From Streptomyces marincola (GTDB lineage Bacteria; Actinomycetota; Actinomycetes; Streptomycetales; Streptomycetaceae), in assembly GCF_020410765.1 (NCBI RefSeq), contig NZ_CP084541.1:2679001-2743000 (forward strand): 64,000 nucleotides of DNA, in the 5' to 3' direction. Position numbers and translations under genes: made by a program. This document shows, in pieces, positions 23,908 to 33,575 of the stretch; position 1 is the first letter of the stretch, and every line of letters begins with the position of its first letter. The notes under the pieces were generated by a model. The model did not search any database. It saw nothing but the letters and a program-made list of their open reading frames with translations, and was not told where the DNA came from.

Positions 23908-26490
23908 TCAGTCGGTGGCGATGGCGTTGAGGATGTTCATCCGGCCCGCCCGGAAGGCGGGGACCAGCGCGGCCAGCAGGCCGACCACGGCGGAGCCGAT
24001 GAAGACGCCGATGATCGTGCCCCACGGGATTTCGAGCACCGGCATGCCCTCAAGCGCGAGCAGCTGCTGGCCCGCCGCGCCCCAGGCCATGCCGATCCCG
24101 AGCCCGAGCAGCGCGCCGAACAGGGCGATGACGACCGACTCCAGCCGGATCATGCGCCGCAGCTGCCGCCGGGAGAGGCCGATGGCGCGCATGAGGCCGA
24201 TCTCGCGGGTGCGTTCGACCACGGCGAGCGCCAGGGTGTTCACCACGCCGAGGATCGCCACGATGATCGCGAGCGCCAGCAGGCCGTACACCATGTTGAG
24301 GAGCTGGCCGACCTGGCTCTGCACGAGTTCCTTGAACTCGGCCTGGTCGCGGACGTCGACCTGCGGGTAGGGCTCCATGGCGGCTTCGAGGGCCGCGCGG
24401 GTCTCCTCCTCCGTGCCCTCCTCGGCGGAGGCGAACAGCGTCCACGGCAGCGGCATGGCCTCCGCCGGGAGGTAGGTCTCCACCGTGTCGGTGCCCACGA
24501 ACCACGTGCCGGCGATCGCGCTGCCGGTGTTGATGATCGCGCGGACTTCGAGCTCGCCGCTCTCGCCGTCCTCGAACGCGACGGTGAGCCGGTCCCCGAC
24601 GCCGACGCCGTTCTCCTCGGCCCAGTCGGAGGCGATCGTCATGCCGCCCTGCTCGAACGCGGCGGCCACGTCGCCCTCGGCGACGTCGAGCGCCATCTCG
24701 TTGACGAAGCTCGCGGGCGAGGCGGCCAGGTTCCGCTCCTCCGTGGTGCCGTCGGGGGCGGTGACGTCCGCCATGACCGACAGGGCCGGGGTGACGCTGG
24801 CCAGGCCGTCGACGCCCTCGGCCGCCTCCACGATCTGCGGCGGGAGCTGGGTGAAGTTGCTCGTCTGGATGATGTAGTCGGAGCCGAGCGACTCGTCTAT
24901 CTCGTCGGTGGCCGAGGCCACCATCGAGGAGCCGACCACGGAAAGACCCGCGACCAGCGCGAGGCCGATCATCAGCGCCGACGCGGTCGCGCCGGTGCGG
25001 CGCGGGTTGCGCAGCGCGTTGCGTTCGGCCAGGCGGCCGACCGGGCCGAAGCCGCGCAGCAGCACCGCGCTGAGCCCGCGCACGACGAGGCCCACGAGCG
25101 CGGGGCCGACCAGGATCAGGCCGAGCAGGCTGAACAGCACGCCCAGCGCCAGGAACCCGGCGCCGTCCGCCGCCTCGTCCACCGAGGCCGTCGCGGCCAG
25201 CAGGCCGAGGCCGGCCAGCGTGAGCACGGCGCCGAGCACCGCGCGCACCCGGCCCGCCCTGACGTCGCCCGGCATGCCCGCGTCGCGCAGCGCGGCCATG
25301 GGGCTGATCTTCCCGGCCCTGCGGGCGGGGATGTAGGCCGCGAGCAGCGTCACCGCGACGCCCAGGACGATGCCGATGACGGGCACCGACCAGGCGATGG
25401 TCAGGTCCTCGGTGCTCAGGTTCATGCCGAACGCGCTCATCAGCGCCATCAGGCCGACCGCGAGGCCGACGCCGACGCCGAAGCCCACGACCGAGCCGAC
25501 CACGCCGAGCAGCAGCGCCTCGATCAGCACGGAGCGGTTCACCTGGCGGCGGCTGGACCCGATGGCCCGCATGAGGCCGATCTCGCGGGTGCGCTGCGCG
25601 ACGAGCATCGAGAAGGTGTTGACGATGAGGAAGATACCGACCAGCAGCGCGATGCCGGCGAAGCCGAGCAGCACGTACTGGAGGATCGACAGCACCTGGC
25701 CGATCTCGTCCTGGTTCTCCTCGATGTACTCGTCCGCCGTCTGCAACTTGTACGCGTCCGCGCCGACGGCCTGGGCGACGGCGTCGCGCAGCGCCTCGTC
25801 GCTCAGGCTGCCGTCGGAGTCGACGTAGATCTCGGTGAACCCGTCCGCGCCGCCGAGCAGCATCTCCCGCGCGGTGGGCAGGTCGGTGTGGAAGAGGGCG
25901 GCGCCCGGGTTGGTGACCGTGAACTCGGCGATGCCGGTGATGGTCATCTCGTAGTCGCCGAACACGGTCAGCAGCCGGATCGTGTCCCCGACCGCCAGGT
26001 CGTTGTTGTCGGCGGTGTCGGAGTCGACGAGGGCCTGGCCCGAGCCCTGCGGCGCGTCGCCCTCGACCAGTTCCATGGTCCGCTCTTCGATCTCGGACCA
26101 GTTGGCGACGAGGGTGGGGGCGCCGGTGGCCGGGCCGAGGTTCTCGTTGTCCGCGCCGATGGCGGTGGCGCCGGTGGAGTACAGGGTGCCGGTGGCGCTT
26201 TCGACGCCCTCGACGGCGGCCACCTCGTCGGCGACGCTGCCCGGCACGGTCTCGGGGACGCCGTTGGCGGGCGCGGCGTCGAAGGTGCTCTCGCCCTCCT
26301 CCTCGGCCGGGGCGATCATGACGTTGGACGCGGCGTCGCTGAACAGCTTGTCGAACGTCGTGTTCATGGTGGCGGTGAACACCAGCGTGCCGCACACGAA
26401 CGCCACCGACAGCACGACGGCCATCGCGGACAGCACCATGCGCCACTTGTGCGCGAAGAAGCTGCGCAGGGAGGTCTTCAGGACGGTCAC
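23908..26490 (-). CDS. FtsX-family ABC transporter permease
   Basis: An 860-residue permease with the double-FtsX layout. It has an N-terminal membrane helix, a ~220-residue extracellular MacB-like domain, four-helix FtsX core 1 (RTREIGLMRAIGSSRRQVNR coupling helix), a second extracellular domain and core 2 (RTREIGLMRAIGLSRRQLRR). The GTG start overlaps the ATPase stop (GTGA). Such transporters in Gram-positive bacteria move lipids or lipoproteins, or sense and expel antimicrobial peptides. No two-component system is adjacent, so a constitutive envelope role is likely. Confidence 0.93.
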   Translation of the reverse strand: MTVLKTSLRSFFAHKWRMVLSAMAVVLSVAFVCGTLVFTATMNTTFDKLFSDAASNVMIAPAEEEGESTFDAAPANGVPETVPGSVADEVAAVEGVESATGTLYSTGATAIGADNENLGPATGAPTLVANWSEIEERTMELVEGDAPQGSGQALVDSDTADNNDLAVGDTIRLLTVFGDYEMTITGIAEFTVTNPGAALFHTDLPTAREMLLGGADGFTEIYVDSDGSLSDEALRDAVAQAVGADAYKLQTADEYIEENQDEIGQVLSILQYVLLGFAGIALLVGIFLIVNTFSMLVAQRTREIGLMRAIGSSRRQVNRSVLIEALLLGVVGSVVGFGVGVGLAVGLMALMSAFGMNLSTEDLTIAWSVPVIGIVLGVAVTLLAAYIPARRAGKISPMAALRDAGMPGDVRAGRVRAVLGAVLTLAGLGLLAATASVDEAADGAGFLALGVLFSLLGLILVGPALVGLVVRGLSAVLLRGFGPVGRLAERNALRNPRRTGATASALMIGLALVAGLSVVGSSMVASATDEIDESLGSDYIIQTSNFTQLPPQIVEAAEGVDGLASVTPALSVMADVTAPDGTTEERNLAASPASFVNEMALDVAEGDVAAAFEQGGMTIASDWAEENGVGVGDRLTVAFEDGESGELEVRAIINTGSAIAGTWFVGTDTVETYLPAEAMPLPWTLFASAEEGTEEETRAALEAAMEPYPQVDVRDQAEFKELVQSQVGQLLNMVYGLLALAIIVAILGVVNTLALAVVERTREIGLMRAIGLSRRQLRRMIRLESVVIALFGALLGLGIGMAWGAAGQQLLALEGMPVLEIPWGTIIGVFIGSAVVGLLAALVPAFRAGRMNILNAIATD

Positions 26491-27275
26491 GACGTGCGCC
26501 CCTGGGCGTCGAAGCCCCGCATGCGGTCGAGGACGCGGTCGGCGGTGGGCTCGCGCATCTCGTCGACGATGCGGCCGTCCGCGAGGAAGACGATGCGGTC
26601 GGCGTAGGCGGCGGCGACCGGGTCGTGGGTGACCATGACGATGGTCTGGCCGAGGTCGTCGACGGAACGGCGCAGGAAGCCGAGCACTTCGGCGCCCGCG
26701 CGGGAGTCGAGGTTCCCCGTGGGCTCGTCGCCGAAGATGATGTCGGGCCTGGCGGCCAGCGCGCGGGCGACCGCCACGCGCTGCTGCTGCCCGCCGGAGA
26801 GCTCGTTCGGCCGGTGCTTGAGGCGTTCGCCCAGGCCGACGGTGGCCACGACGCGCTCCAGCCACTCCTTGTCGGCCTTGCGGCCGGCGATGTCCATCGG
26901 CAGCGTGATGTTCTCGATCGCGCTGAGCGTCGGCAGCAGGTTGAACGCCTGGAAGATGAAGCCGATGTGGTCGCGCCGCAGCTGCGTCAGCTTCTTGTCC
27001 TTCAGGCCGGTGATCTCCGTGTCACCCACCCAGATGCGGCCGGAGGAGACGGTGTCGAGACCGGCCAGGCAGTGCATCAGCGTCGACTTGCCGGACCCGG
27101 AGGGGCCCATGATCGCGGTGAAGACGCCCTTCTCGATGTCGACGCTGACGTTGTCGAGGGCGAGCACCTGGGTCTCGCCCGAGCCGTACGCCTTCACGAC
27201 GCCCTCGGCCCGCGCGGCAACCGCTGAGTGGCCTCCGCTTCCCCCGGTCGTCGGAACCTCTACAGCGGTTGTCAC
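26487..27275 (-). CDS. ABC transporter ATP-binding protein (LolD/MacB type)
   Basis: A 262-residue ATPase with Walker A GPSGSGKST, Q-loop FIFQAFNLLPTLSAIEN, signature LSGGQQQRVAVARAL, Walker B IIFGDEPTGNLDS and H-loop VTHD. The GNLDS form is typical of LolD/MacB-class exporters. It is the partner of the downstream permease by four-base overlap. Confidence 0.95.
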   Translation of the reverse strand: MTTAVEVPTTGGSGGHSAVAARAEGVVKAYGSGETQVLALDNVSVDIEKGVFTAIMGPSGSGKSTLMHCLAGLDTVSSGRIWVGDTEITGLKDKKLTQLRRDHIGFIFQAFNLLPTLSAIENITLPMDIAGRKADKEWLERVVATVGLGERLKHRPNELSGGQQQRVAVARALAARPDIIFGDEPTGNLDSRAGAEVLGFLRRSVDDLGQTIVMVTHDPVAAAYADRIVFLADGRIVDEMREPTADRVLDRMRGFDAQGRTS

Positions 27276-27611
27276 GTTGCACTCCTATCGAGAACAGGTC
27301 TCGGCATCACGTTCGGAAACATCCTGGTGTCAGCAGACTAGAGACAGCCTGGCGCGACCTCGTCGCCCCAGGGGACGAGCCGCTCCTCGGCGGAAAGTCG
27401 CACGCGCCCCCTAGGGGACGCGACACGAGGATGAGCCATGCCGTAGGGGTAGGGGCAAACGGGTTTCCGGTCCTGGCCGGCGGGGGCCGCCGACCGGCTC
27501 GTCAATCCGCAGGCAGACGGTACTCTTGCCTCTCCGCGTGGGACCACCGTGCCCCGATCCACCCCCCAGCACGCTCAGGGACGTCCACGTTCCGCCGAAG
27601 GGATGCAGGCG
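27276..27611. promoter_or_regulatory. 336-bp divergent promoter region
   Basis: Separates the leftward ABC operon from the rightward DUF6716 gene. The part near the ABC start (27280-27350) is relatively AT-rich and probably holds its promoter. No strong palindrome or coding frame was seen. Confidence 0.4.
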
Positions 27612-28904
27612 ATGGGAAGCGCTGTGCCACGTGCCGTCGTACTCGCGGACTCCGACAGCCGGTGGCGGTGGGCCGCGCTCGTCGCCCGGCAGCTCGCCCC
27701 CAAGCACGCGCTCGACGCCCGGTTCCTCGCCTCGGCCACCACCCCGTCGGAACGGCAGATCGCGGAGGTCGGGATCGTGCCCGACACCAGCCGGGTCGTC
27801 ACCCACGCGGAGCTGATCGACGACCCGTCCCTCGCGGAGGCCGAGCTGCTGGTGCTCGGCACGACCGGCGGCACCGCGCTCGCCCTCATCCACAGCCTGG
27901 GGATGGCGTGGGAGGCCGCGAGCCGCAGGCCCGTGGTCGTGACCGGATACGTCGGCGTCGTGTACGAGAACGTCGTCGACGGGCTGCTGCTCCGGGTCGG
28001 CTCCGACATCGTCCTGGCCAACAGCCCGCACGACGCGAAACGTTTCCGCGAGGTCTACCGCGGCGTCGGCGCCGACCCCTACAGCGTGGTCGAGGCCGGG
28101 CTGCCGTTCCTCGGCGGGCAGCGCCACGACCCGGCCGCCGCAGGCCGCGACCGGCCGTTCACCGTGTGCTTCGCCGTGCAGCCGACCGTGCCCGCCGGGC
28201 GGGCCGCGCGCCTCGGCCTGCTCGACAAGCTCCAGCGGCACGCCAGGCGGCACCCCGACCGCGAGGTACTGCTGAAGCTGCGCGCCCGCGCGGGCGAGAC
28301 CGCGACGCGCCTGGAACGGCACCCGTACCAGGCGCTGTTCGAGGAGCTGCCCGACCCGCCGGAGAACCTGAAGGCCGTGCACGGCGACATGGCGGAAGTC
28401 CTCGACCGCACCGACCTGCTGGTCACCATCAGCTCGACCGCGGCCATGGAGGCCATCCACCGCGGCATACCCACCGCCATCCTCACCGACTACGGCGTGC
28501 GCGAGGCGCACGGCAACCACTTCTTCGTCGCCTCGGGCGCGCTCGCCTCGTTCGCGCAACTGGACGAGGGCCTGGTGCCGCGCGCCGACCACGCGTGGGC
28601 CGCCGAGCACGGCATCGGCAGGCGCGACCCGTTCGCCGCCGCGCGCGACCGGTTCGACCAGCTGCGGGACCGCGTGACGCCGCTGCCGCGCATGCGCCCC
28701 TACTACACGCCGGGCAACGCGTCCGACTACCTGGAGACGCTGCTCGGCCGGCACGGCATCGGCCTGAGCGGACGGCCGCTGCCCAGCGGTTCCGCCGCGA
28801 ACCCGACCGCGATGCGCAAGCTGATCCAGCGCGGCGCCGGCGGCCTGTACCGGGTGGGGCGCAAGCGGGTCGCGCCGGTCATCCGCCGCCTCGCGCAGGG
28901 CTGA
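27612..28904 (+). CDS. DUF6716 putative glycosyltransferase
   Basis: A 430-residue protein that I match to the actinobacterial DUF6716 group. It looks like a two-domain GT-B protein: an N-terminal Rossmann-like half (AVVLADSDSRWRWAALVARQ, VVVTGYVGVVYENVVDGLLL), and a second half with LLKLRARAGE and the nucleotide-binding-like segment DLLVTISSTAAMEAIHRGIP followed by TAILTDYG. The ATG at 27612 is preferred for its distance from AAGGG; ATG 27603 is possible. The donor and acceptor are unknown. Confidence 0.78.
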   Translation: MGSAVPRAVVLADSDSRWRWAALVARQLAPKHALDARFLASATTPSERQIAEVGIVPDTSRVVTHAELIDDPSLAEAELLVLGTTGGTALALIHSLGMAWEAASRRPVVVTGYVGVVYENVVDGLLLRVGSDIVLANSPHDAKRFREVYRGVGADPYSVVEAGLPFLGGQRHDPAAAGRDRPFTVCFAVQPTVPAGRAARLGLLDKLQRHARRHPDREVLLKLRARAGETATRLERHPYQALFEELPDPPENLKAVHGDMAEVLDRTDLLVTISSTAAMEAIHRGIPTAILTDYGVREAHGNHFFVASGALASFAQLDEGLVPRADHAWAAEHGIGRRDPFAAARDRFDQLRDRVTPLPRMRPYYTPGNASDYLETLLGRHGIGLSGRPLPSGSAANPTAMRKLIQRGAGGLYRVGRKRVAPVIRRLAQG

Positions 28905-28922
28905 CAAGGCGCACGCGCAGTG

Positions 28923-28952
28923 CTGACAGCGCCCGGTGCGGCTGCATAAGAT
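28923..28952 (+). promoter_or_regulatory. candidate promoter of the SurA-like/mazG operon
   Basis: CTGACA and TAAGAT are separated by 18 bp, close to the HrdB-type consensus, and end 36 bp before the lipoprotein start codon. Confidence 0.5.
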
Positions 28953-28988
28953 CGACCGACCTACCGGAACGCCCACGGGAGTGGCCCA

Positions 28989-29663
28989 GTGAAGCGCCGC
29001 CGCACGTCCGCACTGTCCGTCTCCGCCGCCGCCCTCGCCGTCGTCGCGGCCCCCCTGCTGACCGGCTGCTCCACCGACGCCCACCCCGGTGCCGCGGCCG
29101 TCGTCGGCGGCGAGCGGATCTCCGTCGCCACCGTCCAGGCCGAGGTGGAGACCGTTCGCGACGCCCAGCGCGCCCAGCCGCAGGGCGACCAGCTGGTGTC
29201 GTCGACGCCAGGACTCACCCGCGACACGGTCGAGTTCCTCGTGTACGCCCAGGTGCTCGAACACGCGGCGCGCGAGGCCGGCGTCGAGGTCACCCGCCGC
29301 GACGTGCAGACGGCCAGGGCCCAGACCGAGCAGAGCATCGGCGGGCCCGACGCGCTCGCCCAGGCCGCGTTGATGCCGCAGGGCGGCACGCCCATGGCGG
29401 GCGACGAGCAGATCGACCGCATGCTGCGCATCCAGCTGCTGTTCCAGGGCCTCGGGCAGGAGCTGGGCGTCGCGCCGGACGCCGGTGGCGTGCAGCAGCT
29501 CGCCGCGTACCTCGCGGAGACCGCGGACGAGGTCGGCGTCGAGGTGAACCCGCGCTACGGCGAGTGGGACGCCGAGGGCGTCGTGCTGGCCGACGCGCCC
29601 GCGCCCTGGCTGAACGCGGGCGGCGCGGACGAGCAGGAGCAGCCCGTTACGCTCGACGGGTGA
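28989..29663 (+). CDS. SurA N-terminal-domain lipoprotein
   Basis: A 224-residue lipoprotein. The signal peptide ends in the lipobox LTGC (Cys27). Next comes the SurA-N chaperone pattern AAVVGGERISVATVQAEVET and a helical region that includes VEFLVYAQVLEHAAREAGVE. There is no PPIase domain, so it would act as a surface-anchored folding helper. It overlaps mazG by GTGA. Confidence 0.88.
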   Translation: MKRRRTSALSVSAAALAVVAAPLLTGCSTDAHPGAAAVVGGERISVATVQAEVETVRDAQRAQPQGDQLVSSTPGLTRDTVEFLVYAQVLEHAAREAGVEVTRRDVQTARAQTEQSIGGPDALAQAALMPQGGTPMAGDEQIDRMLRIQLLFQGLGQELGVAPDAGGVQQLAAYLAETADEVGVEVNPRYGEWDAEGVVLADAPAPWLNAGGADEQEQPVTLDG

Positions 29664-30661
29664 CCGACGGCCGCATCGTTCTCCTCACCACGACCGCCCG
29701 GGTGGCGCCGGGACTGCTGTCCTACGCCGCCTGGCAGGCGCTGCACGGCGCCGACCGCGTCCTGTGCCGCGCATCCGCCCACCCGCAGCTGCCCTACCTC
29801 GCCGAGGCCGGCGTGACGGTGGAGACGGGGGCGCCCGAACTGGCGGACGCGCCCGCGCTGATCGGCGCGTGCGCCGGGGGCCGCACCGTGGTGGTGCTCG
29901 CGGCGGCCGACGGCGAGCCGGACCTGACCCGCGGCCTCGCGCTGCTCGCCGGTTCGGGGCGCGCGAACGGCATGCCGGAACTGGAGCTGCTGCCCGGCTC
30001 CTACGACCTGCCGGGCGCGCGGCTGCTCGACCTCGTCGGCGTGATGGACCGCATCCGCGCCGTGTGCCCGTGGGCCTCGACGCGCACCGCGGCCGATCTC
30101 GCCAGGTACGGGCTTGAGGAGGTCTACGAGCTGGTCGAGGCGATCGAGACCGGCGACCGCGCGGAGCTGCGCGAGGAACTGGGCGATGTGCTGCTCCAGG
30201 TCGTCTTCCACGCCGTCATCGCGCGGGACGACCCGGAGCAGCCGTTCGACATCGACGACGTGGCGGACACCATCGTCGCCAAGCTGATCCGCCGCCACCC
30301 GCACGTCTTCGGCGACGAGCACGCCGAGACGGCGGAGGACGTCAAGGCGCTGTGGCTGCGCGAGAAGGCCGCGGAAAAGCGGCGCGCGTCCGTGACCGAG
30401 GGCGTTCCGCTGGGGCAGCCGGGCCTCGCGCTGGCCGCGAAGCTGGCCGCGCGGGCCCGCACGGCCGGGCTCGACGCGCCGCTGCCCGGCGGGGCGGACG
30501 CGCCGGGGCCGGCCGGTGACTTCGGCACGCGGCTGCTCGCGCTCGCCGTCGAGGCCGAGGCGGCAGGCGTCGACCCGGAGGCGGCGCTGCGCGCCGCGGC
30601 CCGCGCCTACCGCGAGGCGATCCGCGCGGCGGAGCGGGCGGGGGGCCCGGCGGGCGGCTGA
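29660..30661 (+). CDS. mazG: nucleoside triphosphate pyrophosphohydrolase MazG
   Basis: A 333-residue protein. The MazG domain is marked by the metal-binding pattern LEEVYELVEAIETGD and REELGDVLLQVVFHAVIA, followed by the FD.DDV...I..KLIRRHPHVFGD segment. An extra ~115-residue N-terminal part resembles a shortened tetrapyrrole-methylase-like domain, as in other Streptomyces MazG. The common CPWD is CPWA here. It hydrolyses non-canonical NTPs to clean the nucleotide pool. GTG 29660 overlaps the lipoprotein stop. Confidence 0.92.
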   Translation: MTDGRIVLLTTTARVAPGLLSYAAWQALHGADRVLCRASAHPQLPYLAEAGVTVETGAPELADAPALIGACAGGRTVVVLAAADGEPDLTRGLALLAGSGRANGMPELELLPGSYDLPGARLLDLVGVMDRIRAVCPWASTRTAADLARYGLEEVYELVEAIETGDRAELREELGDVLLQVVFHAVIARDDPEQPFDIDDVADTIVAKLIRRHPHVFGDEHAETAEDVKALWLREKAAEKRRASVTEGVPLGQPGLALAAKLAARARTAGLDAPLPGGADAPGPAGDFGTRLLALAVEAEAAGVDPEAALRAAARAYREAIRAAERAGGPAGG

Positions 30662-30697
30662 GGCGCGGCGGGTCCGGCGGGCGGCTGAGGCGCGGCG
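30647..30697. repeat. 24-bp direct repeat spanning the mazG stop codon
   Basis: A 24-bp unit starting CCGGCGGGCGGCTGAGGCG occurs at 30647-30670 and 30674-30697. The first copy includes the mazG stop codon. The 27-bp period is a codon multiple, so it could be an in-frame slipped duplication. Confidence 0.75.
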
Positions 30698-30758
30698 CCG
30701 GGCCGGTGATCGCCCGCGCACCGCGAACGACAGCGCGAACGGCTCCGCGACCGCCGCC

Positions 30759-31349
30759 TCAATCGGCGGCGCGGACGGCGATACCGGGGTAGGCCAGTAC
30801 CAGACCTGACGCGTCGTAGACCAGGCGGCAGGCGAAGTCGAAGGCCGGAGCCGTGTAGTCGAACCGCTGGTGGGAACCCTCGTCCTGCACCCGGGCGTAC
30901 GACTGCGCCAGCCGCTCGACGGCCGGGTCGAGGACGCGGACGTACGCCGCCGGGGCCTCCGCCCGCGCGCCGACGGGCAGGCCGAGGCGGTGCACCGGCA
31001 GCGCGTTGGTCAACGCCGAGGACTCCAGATCGATGTCCAGGCATCCGTCCAGGTGCGGTGCGACCGCGCCGTCCACGTGCCAGCGACCCGTGCCGTCGGC
31101 CTCGACCACCGTCGAACGCGCCGCGTTCGCCTCCGACCGCGACGTGACGCGCGCCCGTCGCGTCCTCCAGGCGGCGTCGAGGGTGATCGCGTAATCGACG
31201 ATCCAGTGCCGGCCGTCCTCCGCGGCGGCGGTCGAGCCCTCGATGTCGTAGCCTCCGTCGCGGCGCGGGAGGAAGAACGCCACCTCGAACCCTGACCGCG
31301 CGTCCTGATGCGCCCAGGCCACCGACCGGGGCGGGGGGAGGAATGCCAT
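30759..31349 (-). CDS. putative glycolipid-binding domain protein (PF06475-like)
   Basis: A 196-residue protein. FEVAFFLPRRDGGYDIEGST and HWIVDYAITLDAAWRTRRAR match my memory of the putative glycolipid-binding family (former DUF1089), as does LDIDLESSALTNALPVHRL. ATG 31349 has GGGAGG upstream. The protein is soluble and probably all-beta. Its biological role is not known to me. Confidence 0.8.
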   Translation of the reverse strand: MAFLPPPRSVAWAHQDARSGFEVAFFLPRRDGGYDIEGSTAAAEDGRHWIVDYAITLDAAWRTRRARVTSRSEANAARSTVVEADGTGRWHVDGAVAPHLDGCLDIDLESSALTNALPVHRLGLPVGARAEAPAAYVRVLDPAVERLAQSYARVQDEGSHQRFDYTAPAFDFACRLVYDASGLVLAYPGIAVRAAD

Positions 31350-31520
31350 GTTGTCATCCTCCCACCGGCCCCGGGACGCCCGGCGGAACGGCCGCGACCG
31401 GACAGGCGATCGGCGGGGGCGCGGCATGTGCCCGCGTTGCCCCGGCCGTTCCGCCCCGCGCCGTTCCGCCCGTGCCGTTCCGCCCCGGCCGGAGGCGGGA
31501 ACGGCACGGGGCGGGCCGGG

Positions 31521-32516
31521 TCAGTAGCCCTCGGGCGGCAGCAGGCGGTGCGGGGCCGCGCCGGTGAGCAGGGTGGTCAGGCCGCTGAGCACGTCGGGAC
31601 CCAGGTACCAGTCGCCGGTGTGGTCCACCGCGTACGTCCGGCCCTCCATGTCGATCGCGAGGAGCGCGGTGCCGCCGCCCTCCTCGCCCAGCGGGCTCAG
31701 CCGCGTGTCGAGCGCGCGGCCGAGGTCGCCGAGTGTGCGGGCCCAGTGCAGGCCGCGCAGCGGGTCGACGACCACCGTCGTGGCCGCGAACTCCCGCCCG
31801 GGGCCCACCGGGTGCAGCCGCAGCGCGCCCAGTTCCGCCCAGGCCTCGAACGCCGCCGGGAACAGGCTGTGCGGGTGGCCCTGCGGAGAGCGGTGGGCGC
31901 TGAGCACGTCCGCCCAGCCCTCCGCCCGCACCGCGTGTCTTCGGCCCGGCTCCCAGCCGGCCGCGGCCAGCGCCTCGTCGACCGACCCCGGCGAACGGGC
32001 GCCGGGCGGCGCGGCGTCGGGGACCCTGGGATCGCCGGGCCCGTTCTGCGGGGCGCCCGAGCTGATGCTGCGCACGCCGAACCGCGCGAGCAGCGCGGTG
32101 CAGGACCGGCAGTGCGGCGCGTACTCGCCGTGCTGCGGGTCGCCGTCCTCGCGGATGTGCCGCGTGGTGATGCCCGCGTCGTGCAGGGCGGCACGCGCCT
32201 CCTCCAGCGTGTGCGCGCCCGCCTCGACCAGGCAGCGCGACAGCAGGGCGGGCTCGGGGCAGCGCCCGAGGTGGCGCTCGCGCTGTGCGGCGCCGAGGCC
32301 GCCGAGGATCTCCGCGACCAGCGGGTGCAGGTCGGGAACGGCGGGATTGCGGCTCGCCGTACCGGTCAGTGCCTGGGAGCGGGCAGGCAGGGACAGGGCA
32401 GCCGCTGTGGTCGGCAGGATGCCGTCGCGGCGGTGCAGGAGCACGGGAGGCGCCGCTCCGGGGCCGCGTCGCGGGCCGGGATCGCCAGGCGGCGGGCCGT
32501 GGGTATCCGATATCAC
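31521..32516 (-). CDS. YwqJ-like deaminase domain fused to SUKH-3 domain
   Basis: A 331-residue protein. Residues ~55-155 show the YwqJ deaminase pattern: LGRCPEPALLSRCL (Cys86, Glu88) and HGEYAPHCRSCTALLARFGV (Cys136, Cys139), a zinc-binding CxE + CxxC arrangement. Residues ~175-331 are a SUKH-3 domain (EALAAAGWEPGRRHAVRAEG, LYLG-type WYLGPDVLSGL). YwqJ domains are usually secreted toxin tips and SUKH proteins their immunity partners; here both are on one cytosolic chain. The GTG start is tentative because the ribosome site is weak. The gene is divergent from the next SUKH protein with 80 bp between. Confidence 0.75.
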   Translation of the reverse strand: MISDTHGPPPGDPGPRRGPGAAPPVLLHRRDGILPTTAAALSLPARSQALTGTASRNPAVPDLHPLVAEILGGLGAAQRERHLGRCPEPALLSRCLVEAGAHTLEEARAALHDAGITTRHIREDGDPQHGEYAPHCRSCTALLARFGVRSISSGAPQNGPGDPRVPDAAPPGARSPGSVDEALAAAGWEPGRRHAVRAEGWADVLSAHRSPQGHPHSLFPAAFEAWAELGALRLHPVGPGREFAATTVVVDPLRGLHWARTLGDLGRALDTRLSPLGEEGGGTALLAIDMEGRTYAVDHTGDWYLGPDVLSGLTTLLTGAAPHRLLPPEGY

Positions 32517-32596
32517 GTGGACGATCGTGCCACCGTCATCGTCAGCCCATAGGCTGTGCGCCAACAGCGTGACGTGACAGCAGGGGGCGTACCGCC

Positions 32597-33571
32597 ATGA
32601 CGACAGGTCGGCTCGGACAGCAGGCCGCGCCACCGAACAGGGCCTATGCCGGGCAGACCGTGCAGTTCCCCGACCCGGTGCGGGCGGCTCGTTATCCGCA
32701 GGGCGTCCGGGTCGACGCGAACGGCTACCCCGACTTCTCGCCGTACGCGAGAGCGGCGGCCGAGATCGCGGAACCCCCCGAGGGCTTCGGCGTGGACGAG
32801 CTGCGGCTGACGGACTACGTGTCCGCGAACGCCGCACTGCACGCGGCGGGGCACGAGCTGTGGGCCGCGCTGTCCCCGGTGGCGACGCCGCACGGCTGGA
32901 CGTGGCACCACGTGGCCGGGACGAGGCGTCTCGAACTGGTGCCCGCCGAGGTCAAGGCGCTGCTGCGGCACCACGGCGGCCTGTCCACGACGCGGGCCGA
33001 CCGGACCAAGCGCGGCACCCGGCCGCTGGCCGAGACCAGGCCGGTGCACTTCGCGGTGCCGCACACCGACGCGGTGCCGGAGGAACGCCTCGGCGCGGCG
33101 GAGGACCGGCTCGGCTACCGGCTGCCCGAGGCGTACCGGTCGTTCCTCAAGGCGGGCGGCGGCTGCGCCCCGGTGGGCGTCGCGCTGGACGCGGACCTCG
33201 GCCTGCTGGTCGACCAGCCGTTCTTCACGCTGCGCGAGGAGGCCGCGGTCAACGACCTCGTCTACATCAACAAGTGCCTGCGCGACCACCTGACGAAGGA
33301 CTTCCTCGCCGTCGCGTTCGTGCAGGGCGGCATCCTCGCGGTGCGGGTGAAGGGCGAGGGCGCCGGCTCGGTCTGGCTGTGCCCGTCCGACGACTTCAGG
33401 GACCGGGACGGGCTGACCGTGGCGCAGCGCGTCGACGAGCTGCTGCTGCCGTGCGGCGCCGACTTCGACGACTTCCTGCTGCGGCTCGCGGGCAATCCGC
33501 CGGAGTTGACGACCGTGGCCGATCTGATGGTGGACGGCGGGTTCGCGCACGCCGTTCCGGTGGAGGGGTGA
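32597..33571 (+). CDS. WHH-type nuclease-like domain fused to SUKH-1 (SMI1/KNR4) domain
   Basis: A 324-residue protein. The N-terminal part contains PVRAARYPQGVRVDANGYPDF and the nuclease motif GWTWHHVAGTRRLELVPAEV with RHHGG 20 residues on (Trp103, His104, His105, His125/126), the signature of WHH/HNH polymorphic-toxin nucleases. From about residue 160 the SUKH-1 fold follows (EERLGAAEDRLGYRLPEAYR, SFLKAGGG). It is 4 bp from the next gene, so the two are co-translated. Confidence 0.78.
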   Translation: MTTGRLGQQAAPPNRAYAGQTVQFPDPVRAARYPQGVRVDANGYPDFSPYARAAAEIAEPPEGFGVDELRLTDYVSANAALHAAGHELWAALSPVATPHGWTWHHVAGTRRLELVPAEVKALLRHHGGLSTTRADRTKRGTRPLAETRPVHFAVPHTDAVPEERLGAAEDRLGYRLPEAYRSFLKAGGGCAPVGVALDADLGLLVDQPFFTLREEAAVNDLVYINKCLRDHLTKDFLAVAFVQGGILAVRVKGEGAGSVWLCPSDDFRDRDGLTVAQRVDELLLPCGADFDDFLLRLAGNPPELTTVADLMVDGGFAHAVPVEG

Positions 33572-33575
33572 GCAC

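Noticed and set aside
23905..26607. 900-codon plus-strand frame over the ABC permease
   Set aside because: Composition (very rich in Arg, His, Asp, Gly) and lack of any motif show a shadow of the permease gene.
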